Assembly (NCBI RefSeq): GCF_017916325.1
Contig: NC_090168.1
Location: 1,445,143 to 1,509,142 of the forward strand
Direction: 5' to 3'
Length of the DNA stretch: 64,000 bases
Source: Leishmania martiniquensis
Taxonomy: Eukaryota; Euglenozoa; Kinetoplastea; Trypanosomatida; Trypanosomatidae
Below, piece by piece: positions 55,396 through 64,000 of the stretch. The notes beneath the pieces were generated by a model. That model saw nothing but the letters and a program-made list of their open reading frames with translations, did no database searches and was not told the origin of the DNA. A program made the translations under genes and the position numbers. The stretch's first letter is position 1; each line of letters opens with the position of its first letter.

Positions 55396-55608
55396 GCTGG
55401 CCGTTTGTCTGTTTGTGTTCGGCGTGGCAGTGCGTGTGCGTTGGTCTTGGCTGCTCCTCAGCGGTCGCTCAGCAACCCCTCGACTCTTTTCTGTATCTTT
55501 CTCGGCATATTCGTTGGCAGCGCCGGCAGGTCTGCATATCTTTTTCTTTGTCGTGCTGTCGACCCATTGTCCCTTTCCTTCCGCTCTCGTACCCCTATCC
55601 ACCCACTC

Positions 55609-58494
55609 ATGTCAACGTACCACCAGACGCACTCTTCGCGCCGGCGGCGGCCGAAACTCGCTTCTTCTAATGAAGAAGCCACGCAGAGCCTTGAGGAGAT
55701 GAAGGCTTATTATCTTACCTCGCAGCTAGTGCTCGAAGAACCGCCAGCAATGCCGACGAGACCGACGGAGAAGCGTAGCGACGTGCACATCAGCGTTGAC
55801 GACACCCTCCAACGACGGAATACTGTGACCTCGCCGAACTCAACGCACGGCTTCAAGGAGGACGCCACCTCCACGAAGGGTTTCGTGCCAGTGCGCGGAT
55901 ACATGACGGTGAGTACCTCCGATAGCGTTGAAAGTGCCATTGTCTTCCATTCGTGCGAGCGAGCCGCCGCTATGATGGTGTCCGGCCTCCTCAGCGACAG
56001 CGACCACAAAGGCCTCTGCAGCAGTAGTTCCCCGACTAAGGTTGCCAGCGACACTGCGAAGGCGACGCTCATGGACGACGACCACGACGTCGACGCTGAA
56101 GATGCTGTAGATAGGAACACGGAGGATGACAACGTAGGCAACAGGCACTGTGACGGGGTGCTCTTGAGACTGTACAGGCCGGAAGCGGGGCTCCAACCCG
56201 AGAGAGTCTCGTGCCAGGAGTCACCCCTTCCCCCGGCGGTGCTCAAAATGCAATTCCCTGCCGGTGGGGCCTCCGGCCGCCGTTGCAACTGCTCAAGCGG
56301 ATCACGTGAGCAGGGTGGCGGGCGTTACCCTACGCTCTCACAAAGCTCGCGATTTGAGGATGTCTACCAACTGCCCGTGCATGGTAGGGAGATGTGTAAG
56401 AACAGCAACTTCAGCGTCGGCAGAACTCGTGGCATGGCGCAGGATGACCAAGTGTGCAGCAGCTCCGTTGACAGCTTCAGCGTTGAGGGGAGTGGGGCCA
56501 CGTTCCAAATGAGCAGCTCACCCAAGAGGATAGAGTCCTCTGCAAACTCGCAGTTCGCCGTCCAGCCGCGACAACCGCGTAACGGGAGGAACGCGCCTCC
56601 CATCCTCGGCGTCAGCCGCTACGAATCCGTGACCAGCCCTATCCGGTCCCCGCAGGTGTCGGCTGACGTCTCGTCACACGCACTAATGACTGTCAGCGGC
56701 CCGCACTTTGTCTCTTCTGATCAGATGGCGCTTTTTTCACGACTCCACGGACAGCACCGACACACGCACCCGTGCCACCACCAACACAATTATACGGGGC
56801 GTCGCCCTTACGCGGATGCTGTTGTGGATGGTGGTGGCGGAGTGGAAGGAAGGGTGCCCAGCATTCCCTCTGCGAGCCCCTCGAGCTGCGACGGTGAGGC
56901 AGCTCTGAAGACGTCCCTGTCACTGACGGACGGCTTCGACCTCGTGCGTGCACCTATCACGGGGCTGCGCGCGATACTTCTCGGGAACAACACAGTGGAG
57001 GAGGAGGAGGCAGCGGAGAATCCCGAGATGCGCGCACTCCAGGCTGAGCAGCTTAAGCACTTCTACTCGAAAGTGGTACGGCAGCATCGTGACGGCGCCA
57101 AGAGCCGAGTGTCAGCATGCGGCCTCTCTCCTCCACGATTAACGACAAGAACCTATTCATCAGCGCAGGAATCATGGAGTCTCGGCGTCGACACCGCTGC
57201 CAACGGTCTCGCGCTCGGTCGCAAAGCAAGTGTGTCTACTCTGTCGCAGCCATGCACTCATGCCAACAACGGAACGTCTGTAGTGGCTCTCGCGAGTGCC
57301 GTGGAGAGAACCTTCAAGAAACAAGAGAGGAAGGTGGTGTTTAACATTGACGGAATAGAGCAGCTGCACACCAAGGACGGTGGCACTGTGCACACACCCC
57401 ATCGTGGTACTCCGCAACCAACCGGCGCCCTGGTTCAGCGTGCGCCGTCGCCGCTCACGCTGCAGTGCGGTAGCACTGACATCGCCTTCAGCAGCGGTGT
57501 TGCGGATGCCAACGACTCGGTCACTTGGGGGTCACCGCCTCCCCCGCTCTTGCTGCGTCTGGGATGGAAGGCCAGGGCACGGCCGGAGGAGCCAGGCTTG
57601 GCAGCCACAAAAGACTCACCTGTGGCCTCCGCTGGCAAAGCCGTGCTTTTGAAGCCTTTGTCGATGACGCCGGGGCAGGAGGCGTCGAGCGTATCTGCGG
57701 AACACACTTCGCGGCGCGAGGCTGAAGGGGATGACAACCCTCTCACCTCACTGCTCACGGCTTCCACGTCCGCTAACCTTGCACAACAGCCGTCGGTGAC
57801 GCCCACTTCGGTCGTCAAGGCGATGCCACCGCCCCCAGGGCCGCCGCTCACGACTGTGGCGCAGCTGAGCCTCGTCTACGCCGAGGAACCGCGGAAACGG
57901 CGGTGTTATGGCTGTAAAATGTTGAAGGCGTCCAAGAAGCGCCGTGAGGCTGCCATGGCGGTCGCGACAGGGGCGAACGACGCCATTGTGCTGCAGAAAT
58001 GGAGTACATCCTTCACCCTCCACGCACCGCCCCCCCACGCGCATCTCGCCTCACCCAACATTCTAAGCACCACTGAGGTGTGCCCGCCCCATCACGGCAG
58101 CCGTGCGAAAGGGAGTACCAAGCCACAGCGACTGCCCAAGGTGAGCCCATTCAGTGCGGTGGCTCAGGCCCCGTTCCCGTTTTCTCTCCACTCAGGAGTG
58201 AGCGGGACGCGTTCCGCGTACCATAAGGAGGGGGGCACCGTCACCACTGTGAGTATGCCGCCATCGTTACGCACGGTTCAGGTTGTGCCTGACCATAACT
58301 GGCCCTGCGCGCTGACGCAGCAGCCGACAGCCGTAGCATCGACGGTGACGACCGCCACCGCTGGCCTCACTGTACCCAAGCAGAAGGAGCAGGCGGAAGA
58401 GGCTGTCGAGAGAGGCGGGCTCGATGCGAAGGCCGGTATCCCACAGCCCCTTCTCCCCTCCTGTCGGCCGGCCAGCGGGGAGCCCAGGCGGTGA
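55609..58494 (+). CDS. Large disordered protein of unknown function
   Basis: This encodes 961 residues from the first in-frame ATG; the frame is open upstream to a TTG at 55405, but with no ATG. The composition is Ser/Pro/Ala/Gly-rich with acidic (DDDHDVDAEDAVD, about 162-175), His-rich (about 381-400) and Gly-rich stretches. A short helix-like segment occurs at about 463-490 (EEEEAAENPEMRALQAEQLK). Near residue 762 there is a basic, two-cysteine segment, RKRRCYGCKMLKASKKRR, the only motif that could bind metal or nucleic acid; with just one CxxC it is not a standard zinc finger. No family is recognised and no kinesin-like domain is present. GC-biased third codon positions over the whole length support a real gene. 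Confidence 0.8.
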   Translation: MSTYHQTHSSRRRRPKLASSNEEATQSLEEMKAYYLTSQLVLEEPPAMPTRPTEKRSDVHISVDDTLQRRNTVTSPNSTHGFKEDATSTKGFVPVRGYMTVSTSDSVESAIVFHSCERAAAMMVSGLLSDSDHKGLCSSSSPTKVASDTAKATLMDDDHDVDAEDAVDRNTEDDNVGNRHCDGVLLRLYRPEAGLQPERVSCQESPLPPAVLKMQFPAGGASGRRCNCSSGSREQGGGRYPTLSQSSRFEDVYQLPVHGREMCKNSNFSVGRTRGMAQDDQVCSSSVDSFSVEGSGATFQMSSSPKRIESSANSQFAVQPRQPRNGRNAPPILGVSRYESVTSPIRSPQVSADVSSHALMTVSGPHFVSSDQMALFSRLHGQHRHTHPCHHQHNYTGRRPYADAVVDGGGGVEGRVPSIPSASPSSCDGEAALKTSLSLTDGFDLVRAPITGLRAILLGNNTVEEEEAAENPEMRALQAEQLKHFYSKVVRQHRDGAKSRVSACGLSPPRLTTRTYSSAQESWSLGVDTAANGLALGRKASVSTLSQPCTHANNGTSVVALASAVERTFKKQERKVVFNIDGIEQLHTKDGGTVHTPHRGTPQPTGALVQRAPSPLTLQCGSTDIAFSSGVADANDSVTWGSPPPPLLLRLGWKARARPEEPGLAATKDSPVASAGKAVLLKPLSMTPGQEASSVSAEHTSRREAEGDDNPLTSLLTASTSANLAQQPSVTPTSVVKAMPPPPGPPLTTVAQLSLVYAEEPRKRRCYGCKMLKASKKRREAAMAVATGANDAIVLQKWSTSFTLHAPPPHAHLASPNILSTTEVCPPHHGSRAKGSTKPQRLPKVSPFSAVAQAPFPFSLHSGVSGTRSAYHKEGGTVTTVSMPPSLRTVQVVPDHNWPCALTQQPTAVASTVTTATAGLTVPKQKEQAEEAVERGGLDAKAGIPQPLLPSCRPASGEPRR

Positions 58495-59497
58495 GAAAGG
58501 GACAGCAGCATTGAACCCTCCTCACCTCTCGTCTCCGGAAACGAGGTATCAGTGCTACTGGCCCCTCTCTCACCGCCTGGGCTCGTTTTTTCATTTTAAC
58601 ACCTCGCCCGAGACCGCCGCGACTGTGGCGGATGACGGTGCAGCCGTCGGCTACAGTTGCTCCCCGCGTGAGTGGCAAAGGTGCGTCTGGAAAAGCGGAG
58701 ACTCAAAAGTTGGCAGCCTGATCTGTCTTAAGCACGTGTGGGAGTCGCGGGATGTGCGCGTGGGCGCTCTGTGTGATGGCGTGCGGCCCACCACCGAACC
58801 GACGACGATGAAAGGATGACGCGTTTATGCGGGTCGGTGCGGCCGTTGTTGGGATGATCTATCTCTTGTTCTTCTCTTTATGGTCTCCTCATCGTCTCTG
58901 TCACGGCCGCTCTCACGATCAGCTCACCCCATCCTATGGTGCCGCACTCGCGGCCCCTCCCCGACGTTGCCAGGGCATTTCACCGCTTCTGATTTGCTAG
59001 CCGGCCTTCCCGCATGCACTGAAGGCGTGACGAGATGCCGTAAAGAGACCGAAAGCACACCACCAGCGGGGCGCAAGCCAGCGTTCTCCGGCGCCCAGGT
59101 GGTGGTGTGTGTGTGGGGCCCACTAACTAAGAAGGATCCTTCGAAGTTGTTTAGGGAGGGGTCGGACCGGGCATGACGACGGAGGTGCTATGGAGCCCGC
59201 GCGAACTTGGATCGCTCTGTGTGCTGACGGTATGCGTAATCCCACCCACATGAGCGTCTCCGGAAGCGCCAACGTTCACAGGAGGTCAAGTCGACCAACT
59301 GCGGTGCATTGCTATATGAGCACGTCACTCTTGTCAGCTCACCCATCGCTCTCGTATCTATCCCCAATCGCCGATTACCCCCTTCTCCTCACGTTTTCTT
59401 CATACGCTCTGGGTTGTCGAATGCACGCTTCCCGGGCGTACCCATTTCTTTCGCTCGAAAGCACCGCATAGACGCACACGCTTTGCAGCCGCTGTGC
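58495..59497. other. Short spacer before the ABC gene
   Basis: About 1 kb, the shortest intergenic distance of the window. The left 700 bases are of mixed composition and include two ORFs of about 100 codons with no protein-like pattern; the right 130 bases hold the C/T tract for the ABC gene. Confidence 0.65.
59376..59461 (+). promoter_or_regulatory. Candidate spliced-leader acceptor region for the ABC gene
   Basis: Two pyrimidine tracts (59376-59400 and 59442-59455) precede AGs at 59460-59461 and 59470-59471, 27 to 37 bases before ATG 59498. Use of either AG removes an out-of-frame ATG at about 59420. Confidence 0.45.
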
Positions 59498-62400
59498 ATG
59501 ACATCTGAATCACCGCTATCGCTGTTGCCGGCAATCTTTAGTGTCACTGCACGTCTATGGTCCACATGCACCGCCTACTTGCGTGAACCGAAGTGGCAGC
59601 CGAGGGTGTGGGGCAGAGTTCCACTAAGCGCCACCGTCCTCGTGCTCGCAGCCGTCGTTTCGGGATTGCGCCTGAGTAAGGCGCTATGCTTTGGGAACAG
59701 AGTGTACCTGCGCCAGCGCGTTCTCCTCCTTGCGCGAATTCGCGCGTTTGTCCTGCGATGGGAGGGAAGCTGCCTGGCGGAGGTCGAAGCCTGCTGCGCG
59801 GATGTTGACGGGCAGGCTGCTGCCGTGCTTGCTCGCTACATGGGATGTCGATCAGCAAGGAGGTTTGACGCGTGGTGGAGAGCGTCGGTGACGGTGGACG
59901 TTTCAGCGTGCCCACCGCCGTTAGCATCATCATCGTCTTTTTTCGGAATTGTACCCTCGATGGCCTTCTCGCACGAAGTGGTGCTGGAGGACATGCTGGA
60001 GCTCGCCTACGTGGCTGACAGCGTCTTGCGACTCGCTGAAGATCGACGGTGGCTGCAGCGTTTCGTGGTCCTTCTCCAGTATGTGCTACTCCGCCGCGTC
60101 TCCCAGATGGAGGAGGTGAGACTGTACCGACGCTGGTATGAGCGTGCCCTCTTTCCACGCCACTCGCCGACGCAAAGGAGTTGGGTATCCCTCCACGGAG
60201 AGCAAGGCACGCAGCACAGCACGTGGGCTGCGGCGTGGCGATTGTACCACCGCCCTACTTGGCTGGCACCACTTCCCGGAGGCAGCCAGTTTCTCTGCCT
60301 ACCGTTGAGTTACTTCCCAGTGGAGGCGGTGCTGCCGTATGTCGCGCGCGAGACGTGGCTCAGTGATCGTTTGCTGAGTACGATGCTGCCCCGGTGGGAG
60401 CATCTTTGTGTGTGGTCGTTGCGGCAGAGGCACAAATCCTTCTCCGCTGTGCCAGCGCTCACGAGTGGTACGCGAGCGGAGAGGATGTCCGTCAAGATCC
60501 ACTACTGGTTTCTGCGCTATACAGCCCCACTGCTGCGCGCCTGTGTCGAGCAGCAGCGCGCAGACGCCCGCTGTTTCTGCATCGCAGAACTGAGCACCGC
60601 TGCCGGGTGCAGCGGCGACACCGCAAGCGGCCTTCCTCGCGGTTCTCTTGTGCTTCTGTGGCGGTGTCTGGTGAGCTCTTGCACCTGTCACGACGCTGCG
60701 CCATCAGCAGGATCTCCTCCAGTGGGCACTGCCGCTCAAAACAAGGAGACGACCGCGCTTGTACGCCGTGTGCTGATTCTGCGCGCCTTTTCCCAGGCCG
60801 TTGTCGTCACACTGCAGGTCTGCTGCCCTCGCCTCTCCGTTCGGTATGTCACGGAGGTGGCGGTGGCTGGCTACTGCGCGCAGAGAGGGAGCTGGTCGCT
60901 ATCTGCAAAGGCGACCACCGTCGAGGCAGCGGCAGCGTCACCTGTACAGAGGCTTCTGAGCTCGATGGCCTCTGACATGGGATGGGCACTACTAGCGGGC
61001 GTAGCGGAGGTGCTGCTTACTCGCTTCACAGGGCTTACTGGGCACCAGCTGTCGCAGCTGCTGGCTGAAGCCGCTACGCGACGGCTTCAACAAGAGCTGC
61101 TGTGCGTCGACGAAGCCTTCTGCTGTCGCTGGCTTCGTGCCACGCCTGGCGAAGGCGATGGTGTGGCAACCAATTGCTCGACAGCGTCGCCCTGGGGGCG
61201 AATGTCACCTGGTGGTATGCTGCCAGCGCGCCAGCTCATTACAGTCGATGACGTTCTCGCGGTAGGGCGGCGTGGTGGTGAGCGCGTGTTCGCCTTGCAC
61301 GACGCGGTAGTCAAGCGATCTCTTCAGTGTGCTGCGCTTTTATGTCGCGCCGCTGTCACGCGAGAGTGGCGGCCACTTGTCGGTGCGGCTGTTACGGCGT
61401 GGGTGGACCCCCCGAGGCTGCTCTCCTCCTTCTCTGTCGCCGTGGGCTACTCGACCCCCTCCGAAGTTGCGCGCCTGCTGTCGCGCAAGGAGGAGAGCCT
61501 GCCAACCAGGAGCCCTGTCGGCCTTCGGCTGCTGCTTGAGATTCTTGTGGACGAAGAGAGCGACACAGTGTCGCCACCCGTCTGGCTGCAGCGCCGCCGA
61601 CGGCGACTGCGGCGTCCGTATTTGTCTCTTGTGATGTGTTCACGTGTTTGGACGTTCGAACACCTCTTGAGAGGGACAAATAGGAGCGTTGCGAACCTCC
61701 GCGCCCACGTATGCCGCCTGAAGGATCTGTACGCTGCCGTCTGTGCGCACCCGTATGCAGCCGCGTCGGTGAAAATCAGCACGACGGCAGCAGACGCCAT
61801 CGCTTCCATGCAGGAGGATGCTCGCTGTGTCCTTTACTACAGCGTTTACCAGATGGAGCGCACATGGAGGGAATGGCGTTGCGGTGATGCTGATGGTGCT
61901 GTGCCGCCTCTTCACCCGCTTCTGGACCCTGAGGAGACGGTGCTGCTTCAGCACCCAAGTGCGCTGTCCTACCTCCCTGCGCATGTGGACTACTTCGATC
62001 TTTTCTCCCTACCCTACCGCTTTGTTCTGCGGCAGCTGGGGCTGGAGATGGTGTTTGCCTATCGAACGGCAGCGGGCATGCAACAGGAGTCGCGGCAGAT
62101 GGCCGAAGAATGGTGGATGCAGACGCTCTTCCACAGCACCTTCAACCCCCTCACCTCGGCCCTGCACGAGGTCGTTCAGCTCGCTGCGTCCTGCGCAACT
62201 GTGCTGCTTCTGTGCTCGCAGTTGGTAGATGGGATGTTGCTGGTTTGCCCACTCCCGTTGCCGGCTCTTCTCCAGAAAGCGCACGCCATCCAAACCTACC
62301 GCGATCTTCTGCGCAGTGGTGTGGCGCTACAGCGTCTCGAAGACGGCGTAGCCCCACTACAACAGTTGTGTGAATGCCTACCTCACAGCGTTCTGTCGGA

Positions 62401-63802
62401 AGCAGCAACGCTGCTGCGCCCCTCGTCGCAGGACAAGGGCCCCTTGAGGGTCTCTCACTCTGAGCTTCAGCGGCGCCGCCGCGTCTGGCGCCAGGTGTTG
62501 ACTGCGAGTAGGCCAGAGCTGTGCTTTGACGGAGATGACCGCATTGTTGGAGGGCTGCGTCTCTTCCGCAGCGTTAGCTGGCACCACGTGTACTTTACCT
62601 ACCCTCAACTGTTTGTAGCCCCAGGCTCACCACTCACAGGGCGGGCGAGTACAGGCAGCGGCTGCAGTGTGCGGCCCACCCTCACCGACGTGTGCTTTGC
62701 GTGCCCGGCCGTTGGCATGACAGCCGTGGTTGGCCCAAGCGGCGCGGGCAAGAGCTCACTCAATCTGCTGCTTCGCCGTCTCTACGATCCTGTAGCCGTG
62801 GTGGAGTGCGATCACGGCAATGGGACGGCATGGTCGCCCCCCGATGAGCATCGGCGCATGCCCCTCGACTTGAATCGCGTCGGGGCGGTCGCTGACGCAG
62901 AGGACGTTCTTGTGGAGGTGTTGCGTCTCGCTCTCGTGGAGGGTGCACTGCCGCCGCCTTGCAACTGCGAGTCACCACAGTTGTCATCCCTCCACAGTGT
63001 GACTCATTGGCATGCAAATCCCTCACAGCCCTCGCCGAGCGCATCTGCTCCCCTGGTGAACTCGCAGCGCTATCGCCTGCGAGTGAAGCCGGGCTACATT
63101 GCCCTCGACGGCATTCCACTGACTCTTTTCTCAGCGACATATCTTCGCCAGTGGCTCGGCTGGTTGCCGCAGACGCCGCAAGTGCGACCACACCAGAGCT
63201 TTTTGTCTATCGTACGCAGTGCAGGGGTGCACGTGACAATGTGCGATGTCCAGCGAGCCCTGCGCTTGTGCGGCTGCGACGCCTTCTTGCAGAAAAATCA
63301 CCGCAGTTTTCGAGACGCCGTTGGCCCCTTGAGCAGCGGCGAGAGCCAGCGGCTTGCCTTGGCGAGCGTTGTAGCGATCGTGCTCGCGCGCACTCGCGTA
63401 GAACTGCTGCACGGCATGCCACTTCGAAATGGTGATGGTGGCACGGCTACAGCAGCAGCTGCGGTCGGCGGGTTGGTGCTTGACGAACCGACGAGCAAGC
63501 TCGACGCCGCGAATGAGCAGCACCTCCTCGGCGCACTGGCAGCGTTGCAAGTGGCAGACGGCAGCGCCGATTCGGGGGATGGATCGGGGTTGCGCCTCTT
63601 CACATGGATGGTCTCGCACCGTATGTCGTCGCTGCAGTCGGCGCGGCACATGTTGGTCGTTGAAGACGGCCGCGTTACCGCGAGCGGGCCCTCTGCATCA
63701 GTCACGAAAGCGAATCGCTTCGCGAAGACACAACTGCAGCTGCAGCAGCTGCCGGACGCATCGCTGTCGCGCTCGCCAAGGAAGCCCTTCAGCAAAAAAT
63801 AG
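59498..63802 (+). CDS. ABC-type ATP-binding protein (ABCB-like) with divergent membrane region
   Basis: This encodes 1434 residues from the first ATG; the frame is open to a TTG at 59309. The C-terminal nucleotide-binding domain is complete: an 'FRSVSWHHVYFTYP' opening strand, Walker A GPSGAGKSS (1079-1087, Lys1085), Q-loop LPQTPQ (Gln1225), a variant signature LSSGESQ (1278-1284), Walker B GGLVLDEPTS (Asp1329, Glu1330), D-loop SKLD and H-loop VSHR (His about 1373). About 90 extra residues sit between the Walker A helix (LLRRLYDP) and the IALDG strand. The part before the domain (LLRSGVALQRLEDGV) looks like the end of an ABC exporter membrane domain, with hydrophobic segments at about 37-60, 880-920 and others, but the remainder of the first 1000 residues is divergent. 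A half-transporter in a membrane is likely; the substrate is unknown. Confidence 0.88.
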   Translation: MTSESPLSLLPAIFSVTARLWSTCTAYLREPKWQPRVWGRVPLSATVLVLAAVVSGLRLSKALCFGNRVYLRQRVLLLARIRAFVLRWEGSCLAEVEACCADVDGQAAAVLARYMGCRSARRFDAWWRASVTVDVSACPPPLASSSSFFGIVPSMAFSHEVVLEDMLELAYVADSVLRLAEDRRWLQRFVVLLQYVLLRRVSQMEEVRLYRRWYERALFPRHSPTQRSWVSLHGEQGTQHSTWAAAWRLYHRPTWLAPLPGGSQFLCLPLSYFPVEAVLPYVARETWLSDRLLSTMLPRWEHLCVWSLRQRHKSFSAVPALTSGTRAERMSVKIHYWFLRYTAPLLRACVEQQRADARCFCIAELSTAAGCSGDTASGLPRGSLVLLWRCLVSSCTCHDAAPSAGSPPVGTAAQNKETTALVRRVLILRAFSQAVVVTLQVCCPRLSVRYVTEVAVAGYCAQRGSWSLSAKATTVEAAAASPVQRLLSSMASDMGWALLAGVAEVLLTRFTGLTGHQLSQLLAEAATRRLQQELLCVDEAFCCRWLRATPGEGDGVATNCSTASPWGRMSPGGMLPARQLITVDDVLAVGRRGGERVFALHDAVVKRSLQCAALLCRAAVTREWRPLVGAAVTAWVDPPRLLSSFSVAVGYSTPSEVARLLSRKEESLPTRSPVGLRLLLEILVDEESDTVSPPVWLQRRRRRLRRPYLSLVMCSRVWTFEHLLRGTNRSVANLRAHVCRLKDLYAAVCAHPYAAASVKISTTAADAIASMQEDARCVLYYSVYQMERTWREWRCGDADGAVPPLHPLLDPEETVLLQHPSALSYLPAHVDYFDLFSLPYRFVLRQLGLEMVFAYRTAAGMQQESRQMAEEWWMQTLFHSTFNPLTSALHEVVQLAASCATVLLLCSQLVDGMLLVCPLPLPALLQKAHAIQTYRDLLRSGVALQRLEDGVAPLQQLCECLPHSVLSEAATLLRPSSQDKGPLRVSHSELQRRRRVWRQVLTASRPELCFDGDDRIVGGLRLFRSVSWHHVYFTYPQLFVAPGSPLTGRASTGSGCSVRPTLTDVCFACPAVGMTAVVGPSGAGKSSLNLLLRRLYDPVAVVECDHGNGTAWSPPDEHRRMPLDLNRVGAVADAEDVLVEVLRLALVEGALPPPCNCESPQLSSLHSVTHWHANPSQPSPSASAPLVNSQRYRLRVKPGYIALDGIPLTLFSATYLRQWLGWLPQTPQVRPHQSFLSIVRSAGVHVTMCDVQRALRLCGCDAFLQKNHRSFRDAVGPLSSGESQRLALASVVAIVLARTRVELLHGMPLRNGDGGTATAAAAVGGLVLDEPTSKLDAANEQHLLGALAALQVADGSADSGDGSGLRLFTWMVSHRMSSLQSARHMLVVEDGRVTASGPSASVTKANRFAKTQLQLQQLPDASLSRSPRKPFSKK

Positions 63803-64000
63803 GCAGTGACTTCGACGGTGGGGAGAGGGGGAGGGACGCAAGGGGGGAGGCAAAGCTGTTCAGGTGCGCACCTCGCTGGGGTACTGTACCCGAGGAATCC
63901 AGAGAGTTGAAGAGAATGGCGATGCGTGTAACTGCCTCTTTCTTTCTCCTCCCTCTCCGCCATGGCGCAACAGTAATCCTTCCCCCTTTTTTTTTGGAAG
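63803..64000. other. 3' flank of the ABC gene
   Basis: Non-coding sequence with a GGGGA-rich patch and a final T9 run. Nothing else is seen before the window ends. Confidence 0.6.

Larger units (their letters stand above)
50776..55608. other. 4.8-kb spacer with a few coding-like islands
   Basis: Mostly C/T-rich, with short GC-rich islands at 51830-52220 and 53560-53790 that hold small ORFs listed separately at low confidence. Otherwise I see only pyrimidine tracts and short GT runs. Confidence 0.6.

Overview
The window looks like nuclear DNA of a kinetoplastid, most probably Leishmania or a close Leishmaniinae relative. The evidence is long, intronless, GC-rich ORFs, all on the + strand, as in a polycistronic unit. 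They are separated by long C/T-rich spacers full of GT and TA microsatellites, and polypyrimidine tracts followed by AG (candidate spliced-leader acceptors) lie upstream of the first ATGs. Short retroposon-like repeats with A-rich tails sit in the spacers, as SIDER elements do in Leishmania 3' UTRs. The species cannot be fixed by eye.

Layout, left to right. A 5 kb spacer is followed by five head-to-tail genes between 5.1 and 37.4 kb: a 1556-aa protein, a 1206-aa protein, a 333-aa Tyr/Gln/Pro-rich protein, a 1107-aa protein and a 1086-aa coiled-coil protein. Four of these five end in a domain that follows the kinesin motor from start to finish, including the 'GYNxxxxA' strand, an '(F/L)GGxxxT' strand and the kinesin-neck 'FI' helix. 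In all four the nucleotide-binding and switch motifs (GQTGSGKT, NxxSSRSH, DLAGSE) are missing or ruined. The second gene carries two such domains in tandem. I read this as a tandem family of ATPase-dead 'pseudokinesins' with varied, mostly disordered N-termini; this is the most interesting content of the window.

From 43.4 to 58.5 kb there are three genes without recognisable domains. The first (43.4-46.3 kb) has an apparent single frameshift near its 5' end, the second (49.1-50.8 kb) is broken by two or three frame changes and looks like a pseudogene, and the third (55.6-58.5 kb) is intact and disordered. The last gene (59.5-63.8 kb) is an ABC protein with one nucleotide-binding domain at its C-terminus, a large divergent N-terminal part, and an unusual insertion after the Walker A helix.

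Repeats: two copies of a ~400-bp retroposon-like element, essentially identical and in direct orientation (26.3 and 47.9 kb), bracket the two last pseudokinesin genes and the frameshifted gene. A third, inverted copy (40.8-41.4 kb) shares only the first ~210 bp. A second repeat family occurs at 11.6 and 21.9 kb. No tRNA, rRNA, CRISPR or bacterial-type operon signal was seen.
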